Shown here in pieces: positions 9,427 to 18,733 of a stretch of DNA of 40,455 nucleotides. Source of the stretch: Methylococcaceae bacterium (lineage in GTDB: Bacteria > Pseudomonadota > Gammaproteobacteria > Methylococcales > Methylomonadaceae). The notes beneath the pieces are model-generated. The model had not been told where the DNA came from and made no database searches. It saw only the letters and a program-made list of their open reading frames with translations. Where the stretch lies: assembly GCA_028748685.1 (NCBI GenBank), contig JAJRDU010000315.1, forward strand, positions 1 to 40,455, given 5' to 3'. The position numbers and the translations under genes are program-made. The stretch's first letter is position 1. Every line of letters starts with the position of its first letter.

Positions 9427-10406
9427 TGGCAAACCGCTGGCAACCGGCCTGCGATATTCCGCATTTGCGCCTGCGGGCGCGGATGCTGGCCGACATCCGG
9501 CGGTTTTTCGCCGATCGAGATGTGCTGGAAGTGGAAACTCCGCTGTTGTGCCGGGCCACCGGCACCGATCCTCAGCTGGATTTCTTTTCCACCACCTTTC
9601 ATTCAATTCCCAAAAATCCAACCTTGTTTCTGCAGACTTCGCCGGAGTTCGCGATGAAACGCTTGTTGGCTGCCGGCAGCGGTAGCATCTATCAGATCTG
9701 CAAGGCGTTCAGGAACGGCGAAAGCGGCCGTTCGCATAATCCGGAATTCACGATCCTGGAGTGGTATCGGGTCGGTTTTAGCCTGAAGCAATTGATGGAC
9801 GAGGTGTCCGAATTATTGCAAGGCTTGCTGGCGCCTGCATTCGAGGATTTGAATGTCAGGCAGGTCAGCTATCAGCATATTTTTCAAGAAATCACCGGCC
9901 TGGAACCCTTGGTATTTGACGAGCAGGCGTATCGGCGATACGTGCAGATCGCCGGATTTCCCGAGGCTGTTGATTTGTGTGGCGACGAACATGGCTTATG
10001 GCTGGATTTTATCTTTAGTCATTGCGTGCAGCCGGCGATGGCAGCGGGCACACTCTATCTGGTTCATGATTATCCCGCCATTCAGTCCTCGCTGGCGCGC
10101 ATTCATCCGGGCGACGCCAGGGTTGCCGAACGCTTCGAGGTATTTGTCAACGGCATGGAATTGGGAAACGGCTTCTTTGAACTGAGCGATGCGGTCGAGC
10201 AAGAAACCAGGTTCGATAGGGAAATCGCTCATCGTCAGGCACACGCGTTGGCCAGTGTCGAAAAAGATCACTTGTTGCTGGAAGCCCTGCGAGCCGGTCT
10301 GCCGGATTGCAGCGGCATAGCCTTGGGTCTGGACAGGCTTTTGATGATAGCGGGCAATTGCCGGAGCATCGACGAGGTGCTGGCGTTTCCATTGAGCAAT
10401 GCCTGA
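9426..10406 (+). CDS. epmA: EF-P beta-lysyltransferase EpmA (GenX/PoxA)
   Basis: This 326-residue class II lysyl-tRNA synthetase paralogue lacks the anticodon-binding domain, as expected for EpmA. Class II motifs are present: motif 1 region DRDVLEVETPLL, motif 2 AFRNGESGRSHNPEFTILEW, and motif 3 GIALGLDRLLM. NGMELGNGFFEL is the usual lysine-pocket segment. It activates (R)-beta-lysine with ATP and transfers it to Lys34 of EF-P. The GTG start at 9426 shares its first base with the efp stop. A weak GC hairpin plus T-run follows at 10438-10456. Confidence 0.96.
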   Translation: MANRWQPACDIPHLRLRARMLADIRRFFADRDVLEVETPLLCRATGTDPQLDFFSTTFHSIPKNPTLFLQTSPEFAMKRLLAAGSGSIYQICKAFRNGESGRSHNPEFTILEWYRVGFSLKQLMDEVSELLQGLLAPAFEDLNVRQVSYQHIFQEITGLEPLVFDEQAYRRYVQIAGFPEAVDLCGDEHGLWLDFIFSHCVQPAMAAGTLYLVHDYPAIQSSLARIHPGDARVAERFEVFVNGMELGNGFFELSDAVEQETRFDREIAHRQAHALASVEKDHLLLEALRAGLPDCSGIALGLDRLLMIAGNCRSIDEVLAFPLSNA

Positions 10407-10437
10407 ACACCTCAAGGCCACAGGCGCGAAAGTTTAC

Positions 10438-10456
10438 GCCGGCTGACCGGTTTTTT
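10438..10456 (+). terminator. Candidate rho-independent terminator after epmA
   Basis: A short stem pairs GCCGG and CCGGT around a CTGA loop and is followed at once by six T residues. The stem is only five pairs, so it is likely a weak or partial terminator. It lies between epmA and the downstream cytochrome-like gene. Confidence 0.45.
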
Positions 10457-10500
10457 ATCGCTATCGAAAATCTTCCTGTTTTCAATCTCTTCACCCCGTT

Positions 10501-11235
10501 ATGACAAAACGTTACACCCGTTTCAGCGATATTTCAGTTAGCGAAAGAATCTTGAATACCGTCTTCCTGTTGACGATAGGCCTGGGCTACATCATGGCCC
10601 TGGTCAACATGTATTACGCCCACCAGGGCCGTGACGGCAAGCCGGGGCTATCGATCGACGACATCGTGATCCTGTACCACGGTTCCAATGATCAAACCCG
10701 GCTGGGCTCGGCGATCAACGGCATCATGCTGCCCAACCTCAAATACAAGAGCGACAAGGAAGTGATCCTGAAATGGATACAGGATGGCGCCGAACAGCAG
10801 GCTTACAAGGATGAAATCGCGCCGATTCTGGAGCGTGACTGCGTTCATTGCCATTCGCCCGCCGTCAATCCTTCCTTGCCGGATTTGACAGGCTATGGTG
10901 GCGTGTCCGAAGTGGCGCGCTCGGGTGGGGCGTCCTTGCCGGTTCTGGTCAGGGTGTCGCATATACATTTGTTTGGCATCGCCTTCATCCTGTTCTTCAT
11001 CGGCAAGATCTTCCTGCTTTGCGACATCAATATCTACGTCAAACGGGTGGCGGTGATCATTCCTTTCGCGGCGATGCTGTTGGATGTGATGTCATGGTTT
11101 ATCACCAAATCGCTGTCGGGATTTGCTTATGTCGTGGTTCTCAGCGGCGCGTTGATGGGGCTATCCATGGGCGTGCAGATTTTGTTAAGCATTTATCAGA
11201 TGTGGTTTTATGCCAAGGAACCGGCCAAGACATGA
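10501..11235 (+). CDS. Membrane-anchored cytochrome c-like protein of unknown function
   Basis: This 244-residue protein has one N-terminal hydrophobic helix (about residues 17-37), a hydrophilic segment of about 110 residues, and three C-terminal helices (about 151-172, 178-198 and 207-230). The hydrophilic part carries a single covalent heme motif, Cys114-Val-His-Cys117-His118, in the context DCVHCHSP, resembling small c-type cytochromes of the planctomycete-cytochrome kind. If the heme is attached by the Ccm system, this domain must face the periplasm, with the N-terminus inside. Two histidines at the start of helix 2 (VSHIHLFG) could be additional metal or heme ligands. I do not recognise a named family. 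It follows epmA by 94 bp on the same strand, but a role in EF-P modification is not implied by its features. Confidence 0.75.
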   Translation: MTKRYTRFSDISVSERILNTVFLLTIGLGYIMALVNMYYAHQGRDGKPGLSIDDIVILYHGSNDQTRLGSAINGIMLPNLKYKSDKEVILKWIQDGAEQQAYKDEIAPILERDCVHCHSPAVNPSLPDLTGYGGVSEVARSGGASLPVLVRVSHIHLFGIAFILFFIGKIFLLCDINIYVKRVAVIIPFAAMLLDVMSWFITKSLSGFAYVVVLSGALMGLSMGVQILLSIYQMWFYAKEPAKT

Positions 11236-11321
11236 CCTTCCAATGGTATGCAGCGAATAAGGGGGATGGGCTGGCTTGGGATGTAAGCATGCCGTATGAC
11301 TCGTGGCAGAAAGAGAGCTGA
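11232..11321 (+). CDS. Possible 29-residue peptide overlapping the cytochrome-like gene stop
   Basis: An ATG overlaps the stop of the preceding gene (ATGA) and opens a 29-codon frame, rich in Trp, Asp and Lys, that ends in TGA at 11319-11321. The overlap would allow re-initiation. There is no recognised motif and the frame is short enough to occur by chance. Confidence 0.2.
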   Translation: MTFQWYAANKGDGLAWDVSMPYDSWQKES

Positions 11322-11583
11322 TCAACGCATTTTGCCCGCATAGGGGATTTTTTCTTTACAATACGCGCCTCTGAAATCTTGAACTCAGCGGATTCCCACC
11401 TTGTTAGTCAGAAAGTTGCAGTACCCAGCATGATTAATATGTCGGCTGTCAATATGTTGGCTGTCATCAACGCTTTTGTGCATAGCCCGATGGATAACGG
11501 ATTGACCGGCTATCTCCCGATGCGGCTGTTATCCGAGGGAGCGTCCGCGCCCCGAATGCACCGGAAAAATCGGGTTTGACGTA
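11322..11583. other. Intergenic leader before the ligase-dehydratase gene, with 15-bp tandem duplication
   Basis: No confident gene is seen here. A TACAAT at 11357-11362 is a possible -10 element, but no good -35 accompanies it. At 11437-11466 a 15-bp unit, ATATGTCGGCTGTCA, is repeated in tandem with one mismatch. A frame from ATG 11430 to the TGA at 11577-11579 would encode 49 residues with the repeated pentapeptide NMSAV/NMLAV. It ends 4 bp before the next gene start, so it may be a leader peptide or simply chance. Confidence 0.35.
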
Positions 11584-13272
11584 TTGATCGCGCTATCCGA
11601 CTTATTGGCGGCCGATGAAAGGCAGCAGCCTATCGCGTATCATCAGGGGAGTTATGTCCGTTTCGAGGAATTCAAGGCCTCGGTTGTTGGCTGGATGCAA
11701 CGATTCGCGGAGGAGCCGTGTCGAGCCTATGCACTGTATACCGACGATGCCTATCCGTTTGCTACTCTGTTATTTGCGCTTCTTTATGCGGGCAAGGAAG
11801 TCTGGATAGCGGGTAACAATCGACCCGGCACGGCCACGCTCTTGCTGCAAGCAGGTTGCCGATTAATCGGCGACTGGCATTCGACCGAGACGCTGGATGC
11901 CTCCGGCCGGCCGGTAGGCGATGCGGGCCCAATTTTGTTGCCCTTAAATCCGGACCGGGCCCGGTTAGTGATTTTTACCTCCGGCTCCACTGGTGAAGCC
12001 AAGCCGGTGATAAAGCGCCTCAGCCAGCTACAGGCCGAGGTCGACACATTGGAACGGCAGTGGGGCACGCTGTTGTCGCGCGCCGAGGCGTTGGCTACCG
12101 TCAGCCATCAACATATCTATGGCTTATTGTTTCGGGTGTTGTGGCCGCTGTCGGCTGGACGTTGTTTCCATAGCCGCATGGCGATCAGTCCGGAAGTGTT
12201 ACTTCAGCAATCAAAAAATGCCTATTGGGTCGCTAGCCCGGCGCACTTGAAACGCCTGGATCAAAATTCGCCCTGGGGAGGGCTGGCGCGGCTGGCCGCA
12301 ATTTTCAGCTCCGGCGGGCCTTTGCCGCATTCCGCCGCGCAACGGATTTTAGCCAATGGCAATCGGGCGGCGATTGAAGTTTACGGCAGTACCGAAACCG
12401 GTGGCATCGCCTGGCGGCAACAGCCTGATCCGGCCTGGACCTTGTTTGAGGGTATGACCTTAAGCCCGGACGACTCTGGCACGATGTTGCATTCGCCTTA
12501 TTTGCCGAACGATGAGGGGTTAAGACTGGATGACCGCATCCGGCTGGAGGCCGATGGCCGTTTCTTACTGCTGGGCCGCGAGGACCGTATCGTCAAGATC
12601 GAGGAAAAGCGTTTGTCCTTGACCGAGTTGGAGCAGCGGCTAAGCGATACGCCATGGATAGAGGAGGCGGTGGTACTGGTGATCGAAAAGGGGCGGGATT
12701 TAGTGGCCGCTGCGGCGGTGTTAAGCGCCGAAGGTCGGGAATATCAGAAAACAAATGGACGAAAGGCCTTGATCAGGCAATTGCGGGAGGCTTTGCATCA
12801 ATGGTTCGACGCCGTGGTGTTGCCCCGGAAATGGCTGTTTCTGACGCATTTGCCCGTTACGCTGCAAGGCAAGGTTGAAACCCGACTCTTGGAACAACTG
12901 CTGGCTGCGGACAGCGATAAATTTCCGCATCTGCAAACCTGCAGACTTGAAGCCGATTGCGCCGAATTGCTGATCAAGGTGCCGGAGGATTTGCTTTATT
13001 TTCGAGATCATTTTAAAGGTCACCCGATATTGCCTGGCGTGGTACAAATCAGTTGGGTGGAGCATTTCGGGAAAATGCTGTTTCCTATAGCCACGGCTTT
13101 TTCGCAATTGGAGGCGGTCAAATTTATAAAAGTTATCCAGCCCGGCCGCGAGCTGAAACTGAAATTGCGCTGGAAAGCCACTAGCGGCAAATTGTGTTTT
13201 AACTTCAGTTCGGAACAACAAGCTTATAGTTCGGGGCGGCTGGTTTATGCCGGAAAGCACCGCGAAAGCTAG
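11584..13272 (+). CDS. Fused AMP-dependent acyl/aryl ligase and ApeI-like hotdog dehydratase
   Basis: This 562-residue protein has two domains. Residues 1 to about 440 are an adenylating ligase: P-loop FTSGSTGEAKP at 131-141, adenine-site EVYGSTETGG, LLGREDRIVKIEEKRLS, and the late catalytic lysine in LQGKVETR. Residues about 455-562 are a 3-hydroxyacyl-ACP dehydratase hotdog fold, with FRDHFKGHPILPGVVQ matching FabZ/ApeI. The same pair, separate or fused, occurs in aryl polyene, flexirubin and xanthomonadin clusters. There the ligase loads an aryl acid onto a carrier protein and the dehydratase acts in each chain-extension cycle. The start is taken as TTG 11584; the frame is open further upstream but has no ATG or GTG, and no strong ribosome site is visible. 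It is followed by an ammonia-lyase that could provide the aryl acid. Confidence 0.85.
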   Translation: MIALSDLLAADERQQPIAYHQGSYVRFEEFKASVVGWMQRFAEEPCRAYALYTDDAYPFATLLFALLYAGKEVWIAGNNRPGTATLLLQAGCRLIGDWHSTETLDASGRPVGDAGPILLPLNPDRARLVIFTSGSTGEAKPVIKRLSQLQAEVDTLERQWGTLLSRAEALATVSHQHIYGLLFRVLWPLSAGRCFHSRMAISPEVLLQQSKNAYWVASPAHLKRLDQNSPWGGLARLAAIFSSGGPLPHSAAQRILANGNRAAIEVYGSTETGGIAWRQQPDPAWTLFEGMTLSPDDSGTMLHSPYLPNDEGLRLDDRIRLEADGRFLLLGREDRIVKIEEKRLSLTELEQRLSDTPWIEEAVVLVIEKGRDLVAAAAVLSAEGREYQKTNGRKALIRQLREALHQWFDAVVLPRKWLFLTHLPVTLQGKVETRLLEQLLAADSDKFPHLQTCRLEADCAELLIKVPEDLLYFRDHFKGHPILPGVVQISWVEHFGKMLFPIATAFSQLEAVKFIKVIQPGRELKLKLRWKATSGKLCFNFSSEQQAYSSGRLVYAGKHRES

Positions 13273-13417
13273 CGTCGTTCCGATTGAAATATACGAGCAT
13301 GTCGACGCGAACAGGCTAGCCGCGCGGCGGAGCAGGGTTATGCTATGTGTTTGCAGAACTATTACCTGCAAGCGCCCTTACAATGGTTTAATTTTTTACG
13401 ATTTTTGGCGGATTTAA
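13247..13417 (+). CDS. Possible 56-residue ORF bridging ligase and lyase genes
   Basis: An ATG inside the 3' end of the ligase-dehydratase gene opens a frame that ends at 13417, 8 bp before an internal ATG of the lyase gene (13426). The N-terminal part (SVVPIEIYEHVDA) faintly recalls the first strand of family 2 glycosyltransferases, which occupy this position in many aryl polyene clusters. The rest does not. It could be a scar of a deleted gene or noise. Confidence 0.2.
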   Translation: MPESTAKASVVPIEIYEHVDANRLAARRSRVMLCVCRTITCKRPYNGLIFYDFWRI

Positions 13418-14955
13418 ACGCGGTAATGAATCAGGAGAAAGTGCTGTTCGATGGCACGGTGTTAAGCATCGAAGACATAGCCAGGCTGGCTCGGCGGCAG
13501 GCGGGAGTGGAATTGAGCCGACGAGAGGAATTCATCGTCCGCATCGACAAGGGGGCGGCTTTTATCGATACTCTGCTCAAGGAAGAAGGCTGTGTGTACG
13601 GTGTCACCACCGGTTATGGCGATTCCTGCACCGTCGCGGTGCCTGCCGATCTGGTCGATCAACTGCCCATTCACCTCTATACCTTTCACGGTTGTGGACT
13701 GGGCGCTTATTTCGATGCCGAGCAGACCAGGGCCATCCTGGCGGCGAGGTTGGCCAGTCTGGCTCGCGGTTTTTCCGGTGTACGCTACCGTTTGCTGGAA
13801 CAAATCGCCACTTTGTTACAATACGACATCCTGCCCTTGATCCCCCAGGAAGGCTCGGTTGGCGCTAGCGGCGACCTTACGCCCTTGTCTTATCTGGCTG
13901 CGGTGCTGGCCGGCGAGCGGGACGTGGTTTATCAAACGCAGCGACAACCGGCGGTCGACGTCTTCAAGGTATTGCACATAGCACCGCTACGCTTCAAACC
14001 CAAGGAAGTCTTGGCCATCATGAACGGCACGGCGGCGATGACCGGTATCGCCTGTCTAGCCTGGCAGCGCGCCGAATATCTGTCGCGGCTGACGACCCGA
14101 ATCACCAGTTTGGCGGTGTTGGCGCTGCAGGGCAATGCTTACCATTTCGACGATAAACTGTTTTCGGTAAAGCCGCATCCGGGGCAAACCAAAGTCGCCG
14201 CGCGAATTCGGGAAGATCTGGAATTGCACGGCGAAGCGCCGCGCAACGACAGCCGCTTGCAGGATCGCTATTCGCTACGCTGCGCGCCGCATGTGATAGG
14301 CGCACTGGAAGATGCCTTGCCTTGGCTGAGGCAATTGATCGAAACCGAGCTGAACAGCGCCACCGATAATCCTATCATCGACGCCGAAGGCGAGCATGTA
14401 CTGCACGGTGGCCATTTTTATGGCGGCCATATCGCCATGGCTATGGATACGCTAAAAACCGCCGTCGCCAATCTAGCCGATTTGCTGGATAGGCAAATGG
14501 CGCAATTGCTGGACGTCAAATTCAACCATGGTCTGCCGGCCAATCTATCCGGTGCGCCAGGCGCGCAAGCCATGCTCAACCATGGTTTCAAGGCCGTACA
14601 AATCGCCGTTTCGGCCTGGACGGCGGAAGCCTTGAAACTGACCATGCCGGCCAGTGTGTTCTCCCGATCCACCGAATGCCATAATCAGGACAAGGTCAGC
14701 ATGGGCACCATCGCGGCTCGGGATTGCATTCGCATCATAGAATTGACCGAACAAGTGGCTGCCGCAGCCTTGATTTCGACCGTGCAAGGCGTTGAACTGC
14801 GCGGCTCGGCCCTGCAATTGGGCGGCGACATGAAAACCACCTTTGAGCAATTGCGGGAACTGGTACCAACATTGACCACCGATCGCGCCCTGGAGGGCGA
14901 GTTGCGCTTATGCGTCGAGCTGATACGCCGGCAACATTGGCGCTTGTACGAATAA
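13345..14955 (+). CDS. MIO-type aromatic amino acid ammonia-lyase (HAL/TAL/PAL family)
   Basis: The 536-residue enzyme contains the cofactor-forming tripeptide Ala174-Ser175-Gly176 in GSVGASGDLTPLSYLAAVL. The active-site loop is YGVTTGYGDS near residues 85-94. The family also shows the NGTAAMTG and TDNPII segments. It should eliminate ammonia from His, Tyr or Phe. The loop that sets substrate choice reads LYTFHGCGLG, with Phe114-His115 where hut-type histidine lyases usually have Ser-His. No hut genes are nearby, while an aryl polyene-type ligase-dehydratase lies just upstream, so formation of an aryl-acrylic acid such as coumarate is more likely than histidine breakdown. The start at 13345 has AGGG seven bases upstream. 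An alternative ATG at 13426 would give 509 residues, closer to the family's usual length. Confidence 0.88.
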   Translation: MCLQNYYLQAPLQWFNFLRFLADLNAVMNQEKVLFDGTVLSIEDIARLARRQAGVELSRREEFIVRIDKGAAFIDTLLKEEGCVYGVTTGYGDSCTVAVPADLVDQLPIHLYTFHGCGLGAYFDAEQTRAILAARLASLARGFSGVRYRLLEQIATLLQYDILPLIPQEGSVGASGDLTPLSYLAAVLAGERDVVYQTQRQPAVDVFKVLHIAPLRFKPKEVLAIMNGTAAMTGIACLAWQRAEYLSRLTTRITSLAVLALQGNAYHFDDKLFSVKPHPGQTKVAARIREDLELHGEAPRNDSRLQDRYSLRCAPHVIGALEDALPWLRQLIETELNSATDNPIIDAEGEHVLHGGHFYGGHIAMAMDTLKTAVANLADLLDRQMAQLLDVKFNHGLPANLSGAPGAQAMLNHGFKAVQIAVSAWTAEALKLTMPASVFSRSTECHNQDKVSMGTIAARDCIRIIELTEQVAAAALISTVQGVELRGSALQLGGDMKTTFEQLRELVPTLTTDRALEGELRLCVELIRRQHWRLYE

Positions 14956-15006
14956 TTGCGGGAGCTTCTTGCCCTTTATTCCACTCGTCGGTGCGGGTAC
15001 CGACTT

Positions 15007-15118
15007 TAAGGAAGCGCTGATTAAGTCCTTCGACAGGCAGTACGAATGTTAAGTGGTTGATTCCGTTCGTGGTTCGGTAAGCTCGTCACGAACGGAATCA
15101 ACGTGTTTAAATTAACCG
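15007..15118. repeat. Dispersed palindromic (MITE-like) repeat, copy A
   Basis: The segment begins TAAGGAAGCGCTGATTAAGT and contains TCCTTCGACAGGC. It then shows a perfect 16-bp inverted repeat, GTTGATTCCGTTCGTG (15056-15071) with its complement at 15087-15102, around a 15-nt loop. A related copy in inverted orientation lies at 21668-21814. It also sits at the end of the ammonia-lyase gene, between convergent genes, and may act as a terminator. Confidence 0.75.
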
Positions 15119-15143
15119 TCGCGATAGCGACAGCTTAATGGGG

Positions 15144-16151
<1,008 letters not shown>

Positions 16152-16154
16152 CGT

Positions 16155-17426
16155 TTACAGTCTCGCATCGGTTTGATAGGCGGGGAACAGGTATTTGAGG
16201 TCGTAAATAATCGCCTGTTTCTTACCCAAAGCTCTGATTTCCGCTATCGGCATTTGCCTGAATTGCTCATGAGCGACGGCCAGGATTATGGCATCGTATT
16301 GGCCTTGATTCGTTTTTTCAACGGGACGGATGCCGTATTCTTCGAAGGTTTCATCGCCATTCACCCAGGGATCGTAGACATCGACGTTGACACCGTAGGT
16401 TTTCAATTCCGCAACAATATCGACTACTCGGGTGTTACGAATGTCGGGGCAGTTTTCCTTGAAGGTCAGGCCCATGATCAACACCTTGGCATCCTGAACC
16501 TGGATGCGTTTTTTCAGCATCAGCTTGATCAATTGCGATACCACGTAGGCACCCATGCCGTCGTTGATGCGGCGGCCGGACAAGATCACTTCCGGGTTGT
16601 AGCCTATGGCTTGGGCCTTGTGTGTCAGGTAGTAAGGATCGACGCCTATGCAGTGGCCGCCGACCAGGCCGGGGCGGAAGGGCAGAAAGTTCCATTTGGT
16701 GCCGGCCGCCAGCAAGACTTCTTCGGTATCGATGCCGAGTTTGTTGAAGATCAGCGCCAGCTCGTTGATCAGGGCGATGTTGACGTCGCGCTGGGTGTTC
16801 TCGATCACCTTGGCCGCTTCCGCCACCCTGATGCTGCTGGCCTTGTGGGTTCCGGCGGTGATGATGCTTTTATAGAGTTGATCGACTCTTTCGGCGATTT
16901 CAGGCGTTGAACCGGAGGTGACCTTAAGGATATTGGTGACCCGATGTTGTTTGTCGCCGGGATTGATACGCTCGGGGCTATATCCGACGAAGAAATTCTT
17001 GTTGAAGCTCAGGCCCGAGACTTTTTCCAGGATAGGCACGCAGACTTCTTCGGTCGCGCCGGGGTAGACGGTGGATTCGTAGATCACGATGTCGCCGGCC
17101 TTGATGACCTTGCCCAGGGTTTCGCTGGCTTTTTCCAGCGGGGTTAGATCGGGTTGTTTGTGTTCGTTGATCGGCGTCGGCACCGTGACAACATAGACGT
17201 TACAAGCGGCGATATCATGCAGATTGGCGCTGTAGGTCAGGTGGCTGGCTTGGGCCAGTTCTTCCGGGCTGACTTCCAGGGTGTGATCATTGCCCGCCCG
17301 CAATTCGTCGATGCGGTGTGGGTTGATGTCAAAGCCCACCGTTGGATATTTGCGGCCAAACTCCACGGCCAGCGGCAAACCGACATAACCTAGTCCAATC
17401 ATGCCGATTTTGATCTGGTCTAACAT
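16155..17426 (-). CDS. UDP-N-acetylglucosamine-type nucleotide-sugar 6-dehydrogenase (TviB/WbpA-like)
   Basis: The protein has 423 residues. The NAD site is [18 protein letters not shown]. Middle-domain signatures are [10 protein letters not shown] and [23 protein letters not shown]. The catalytic cysteine lies in [16 protein letters not shown]. The C-terminal UDP-binding domain includes [15 protein letters not shown]. It oxidises a UDP-hexose(amine) to the uronic acid with two NAD. The TviB/WbpA branch acts on UDP-GlcNAc, so this is the likely substrate, but UDP-glucose is not excluded. The start was set at 17426, where AGAGGAG sits about ten bases upstream; an ATG at 17471 would add 15 unconserved residues. 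It is paired with the downstream epimerase. Confidence 0.9.
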   Translation of the reverse strand: MLDQIKIGMIGLGYVGLPLAVEFGRKYPTVGFDINPHRIDELRAGNDHTLEVSPEELAQASHLTYSANLHDIAACNVYVVTVPTPINEHKQPDLTPLEKASETLGKVIKAGDIVIYESTVYPGATEEVCVPILEKVSGLSFNKNFFVGYSPERINPGDKQHRVTNILKVTSGSTPEIAERVDQLYKSIITAGTHKASSIRVAEAAKVIENTQRDVNIALINELALIFNKLGIDTEEVLLAAGTKWNFLPFRPGLVGGHCIGVDPYYLTHKAQAIGYNPEVILSGRRINDGMGAYVVSQLIKLMLKKRIQVQDAKVLIMGLTFKENCPDIRNTRVVDIVAELKTYGVNVDVYDPWVNGDETFEEYGIRPVEKTNQGQYDAIILAVAHEQFRQMPIAEIRALGKKQAIIYDLKYLFPAYQTDARL

Positions 17427-17484
17427 GTTTTGTAACTCCTCTACCTGGCACTCTCTTGTCAACGAATGCATGAAAACATTTAAC

Positions 17485-18102
17485 TTATTTTTTAACGATA
17501 ACGCCCCACGCCGCCAGCCAAACTTGCGCCTCGTAACTCTCCGCGGATTTCGGCAATTCGCCGCTTAGTATCAAGCCCAAGGTGTGCTGGATAATGCCGA
17601 AGAAATAAGCATATGCCAACACGGGATCCAAGGATCTTATTTCCCCTTCCTTAACGCCGTTTTGCAGGATGCGCTTGATTTTATTAAACGGTGCCGTTTC
17701 CAATAAGGGCGGCTGTTCCGGCAGAAACTCGCCCACGTTGATAAATAATAAAAAGCGGACGATTTCCGGAGCTTCATCCGTCAGTTTGAACAACAAGTCG
17801 ACAATTTCCCTTAATTGTTCGGAAGACTTGCGGTTTCTACGGCGAATATCGTCTATCGATATGCTCAGGCTGTCGAGGATATTTTCCCTCAACGCCAGGG
17901 CGATGGCCTGTTTAGTCTTGAAATGTTGATAAATACCGTTAGCGGTTTTTAGCCCGACCGCATCCTTGATGTCGGGCAATGAGGTATTGAAATAGCCTTT
18001 CTGGGCGAATAGCTTTAAAGCGGCTTGTAAAATTTCATCCTGGCTAACAGTTTTGTTCGGACTGTTTTCGGTTTCAGTTTCTAATTGTAATTCTTGTTCC
18101 AT
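17485..18102 (-). CDS. TetR/AcrR-family transcriptional regulator
   Basis: This is a 205-residue regulator. A glutamate-rich extension of about 20 residues precedes the DNA-binding domain, which reads [19 protein letters not shown], then a helix-turn-helix ending in [17 protein letters not shown]. The helical C-terminal ligand domain has no specific signature. It lies between pgsA and the nucleotide-sugar genes, all on the minus strand, with a 58-bp gap before the dehydrogenase ATG, so it could belong to the same transcript and regulate the sugar genes or itself. A small palindrome overlaps its own upstream region. Confidence 0.88.
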   Translation of the reverse strand: MEQELQLETETENSPNKTVSQDEILQAALKLFAQKGYFNTSLPDIKDAVGLKTANGIYQHFKTKQAIALALRENILDSLSISIDDIRRRNRKSSEQLREIVDLLFKLTDEAPEIVRFLLFINVGEFLPEQPPLLETAPFNKIKRILQNGVKEGEIRSLDPVLAYAYFFGIIQHTLGLILSGELPKSAESYEAQVWLAAWGVIVKK

Positions 18103-18112
18103 GCTCTTATAT

Positions 18113-18129
18113 ACAGCGTTACCTGCTGT
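18113..18129. promoter_or_regulatory. Possible TetR operator palindrome
   Basis: ACAGC and GCTGT arms flank a 7-bp centre, 10 bp upstream of the TetR-family start codon. Such a site would fit autoregulation, but the arms are only five bases long and no second copy was seen. Confidence 0.25.
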
Positions 18130-18172
18130 TTTCTCTTAAGGTATGTCGCAGTATTCAACGCTGCGGTTATTG

Positions 18173-18733
18173 TTATTCTCTAAGGGTCGAAAGGGCGGCA
18201 ACGAGGTAATTGACCATCGACCATAGCGTTAATATAGCCGACAAGTATAACAGCCAGTAACCTATGCTGTTGATCGGCAGCCCGAATAAATCGTCGCGAT
18301 ACAATAGGAGACTGACGGCCGCCATTTGCGCGGTGGTCTTCCATTTTCCCAGTTGCGAAACCTTGACCTTGGCGCGCTGACCGATTTCGGCCATCCATTC
18401 TCTTAGCGAGGCAATCGTGATTTCCCGGCCTATGATCACCGCAGCAGGGATTGCAAGCCACGGGCTGGCTTCGTCTTGAACCACCAGAACCAGCACGAAG
18501 GCGACCATCAATTTATCGGCGACGGGGTCGAGAAAGGCGCCGAAGGGGGTTTCCAGGCTCATCTTTCTGGCCAGATAACCATCCAACCAGTCGGTAAAGC
18601 CGGCAAACATAAAAATCAAGGTGCAAGCCAGTTTGGAATATTCCCACGGCAAATAAAACACGATTGCCAGCAATGGGATCAATGCTATTCGCAATAATGT
18701 CAGATAGGTGGGTAGGGTAAATTTAACTGCCAT
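18173..18733 (-). CDS. pgsA: CDP-diacylglycerol-glycerol-3-phosphate 3-phosphatidyltransferase
   Basis: This is an integral membrane enzyme of 186 residues with four to five hydrophobic helices. The CDP-alcohol phosphotransferase motif DGYLAR, followed by GAFLDPVADK, supplies the conserved D-x2-DG-x2-AR-x8-G-x3-D-x3-D pattern. It makes phosphatidylglycerol phosphate, the precursor of phosphatidylglycerol and cardiolipin. Its start overlaps the end of uvrC by 11 bp. The uvrC-pgsA adjacency is conserved in gammaproteobacteria. Unlike E. coli, no tRNA genes follow. Confidence 0.95.
   Translation of the reverse strand: MAVKFTLPTYLTLLRIALIPLLAIVFYLPWEYSKLACTLIFMFAGFTDWLDGYLARKMSLETPFGAFLDPVADKLMVAFVLVLVVQDEASPWLAIPAAVIIGREITIASLREWMAEIGQRAKVKVSQLGKWKTTAQMAAVSLLLYRDDLFGLPINSIGYWLLYLSAILTLWSMVNYLVAALSTLRE

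Noticed and set aside
11848-12068. Minus-strand frame within the ligase domain
   Set aside because: Antisense to adenylation motifs of the ligase; no independent support.
18103-18172. Search for tRNA genes after pgsA, as in E. coli
   Set aside because: Only 70 bp separate pgsA from the TetR gene and no cloverleaf can be drawn.
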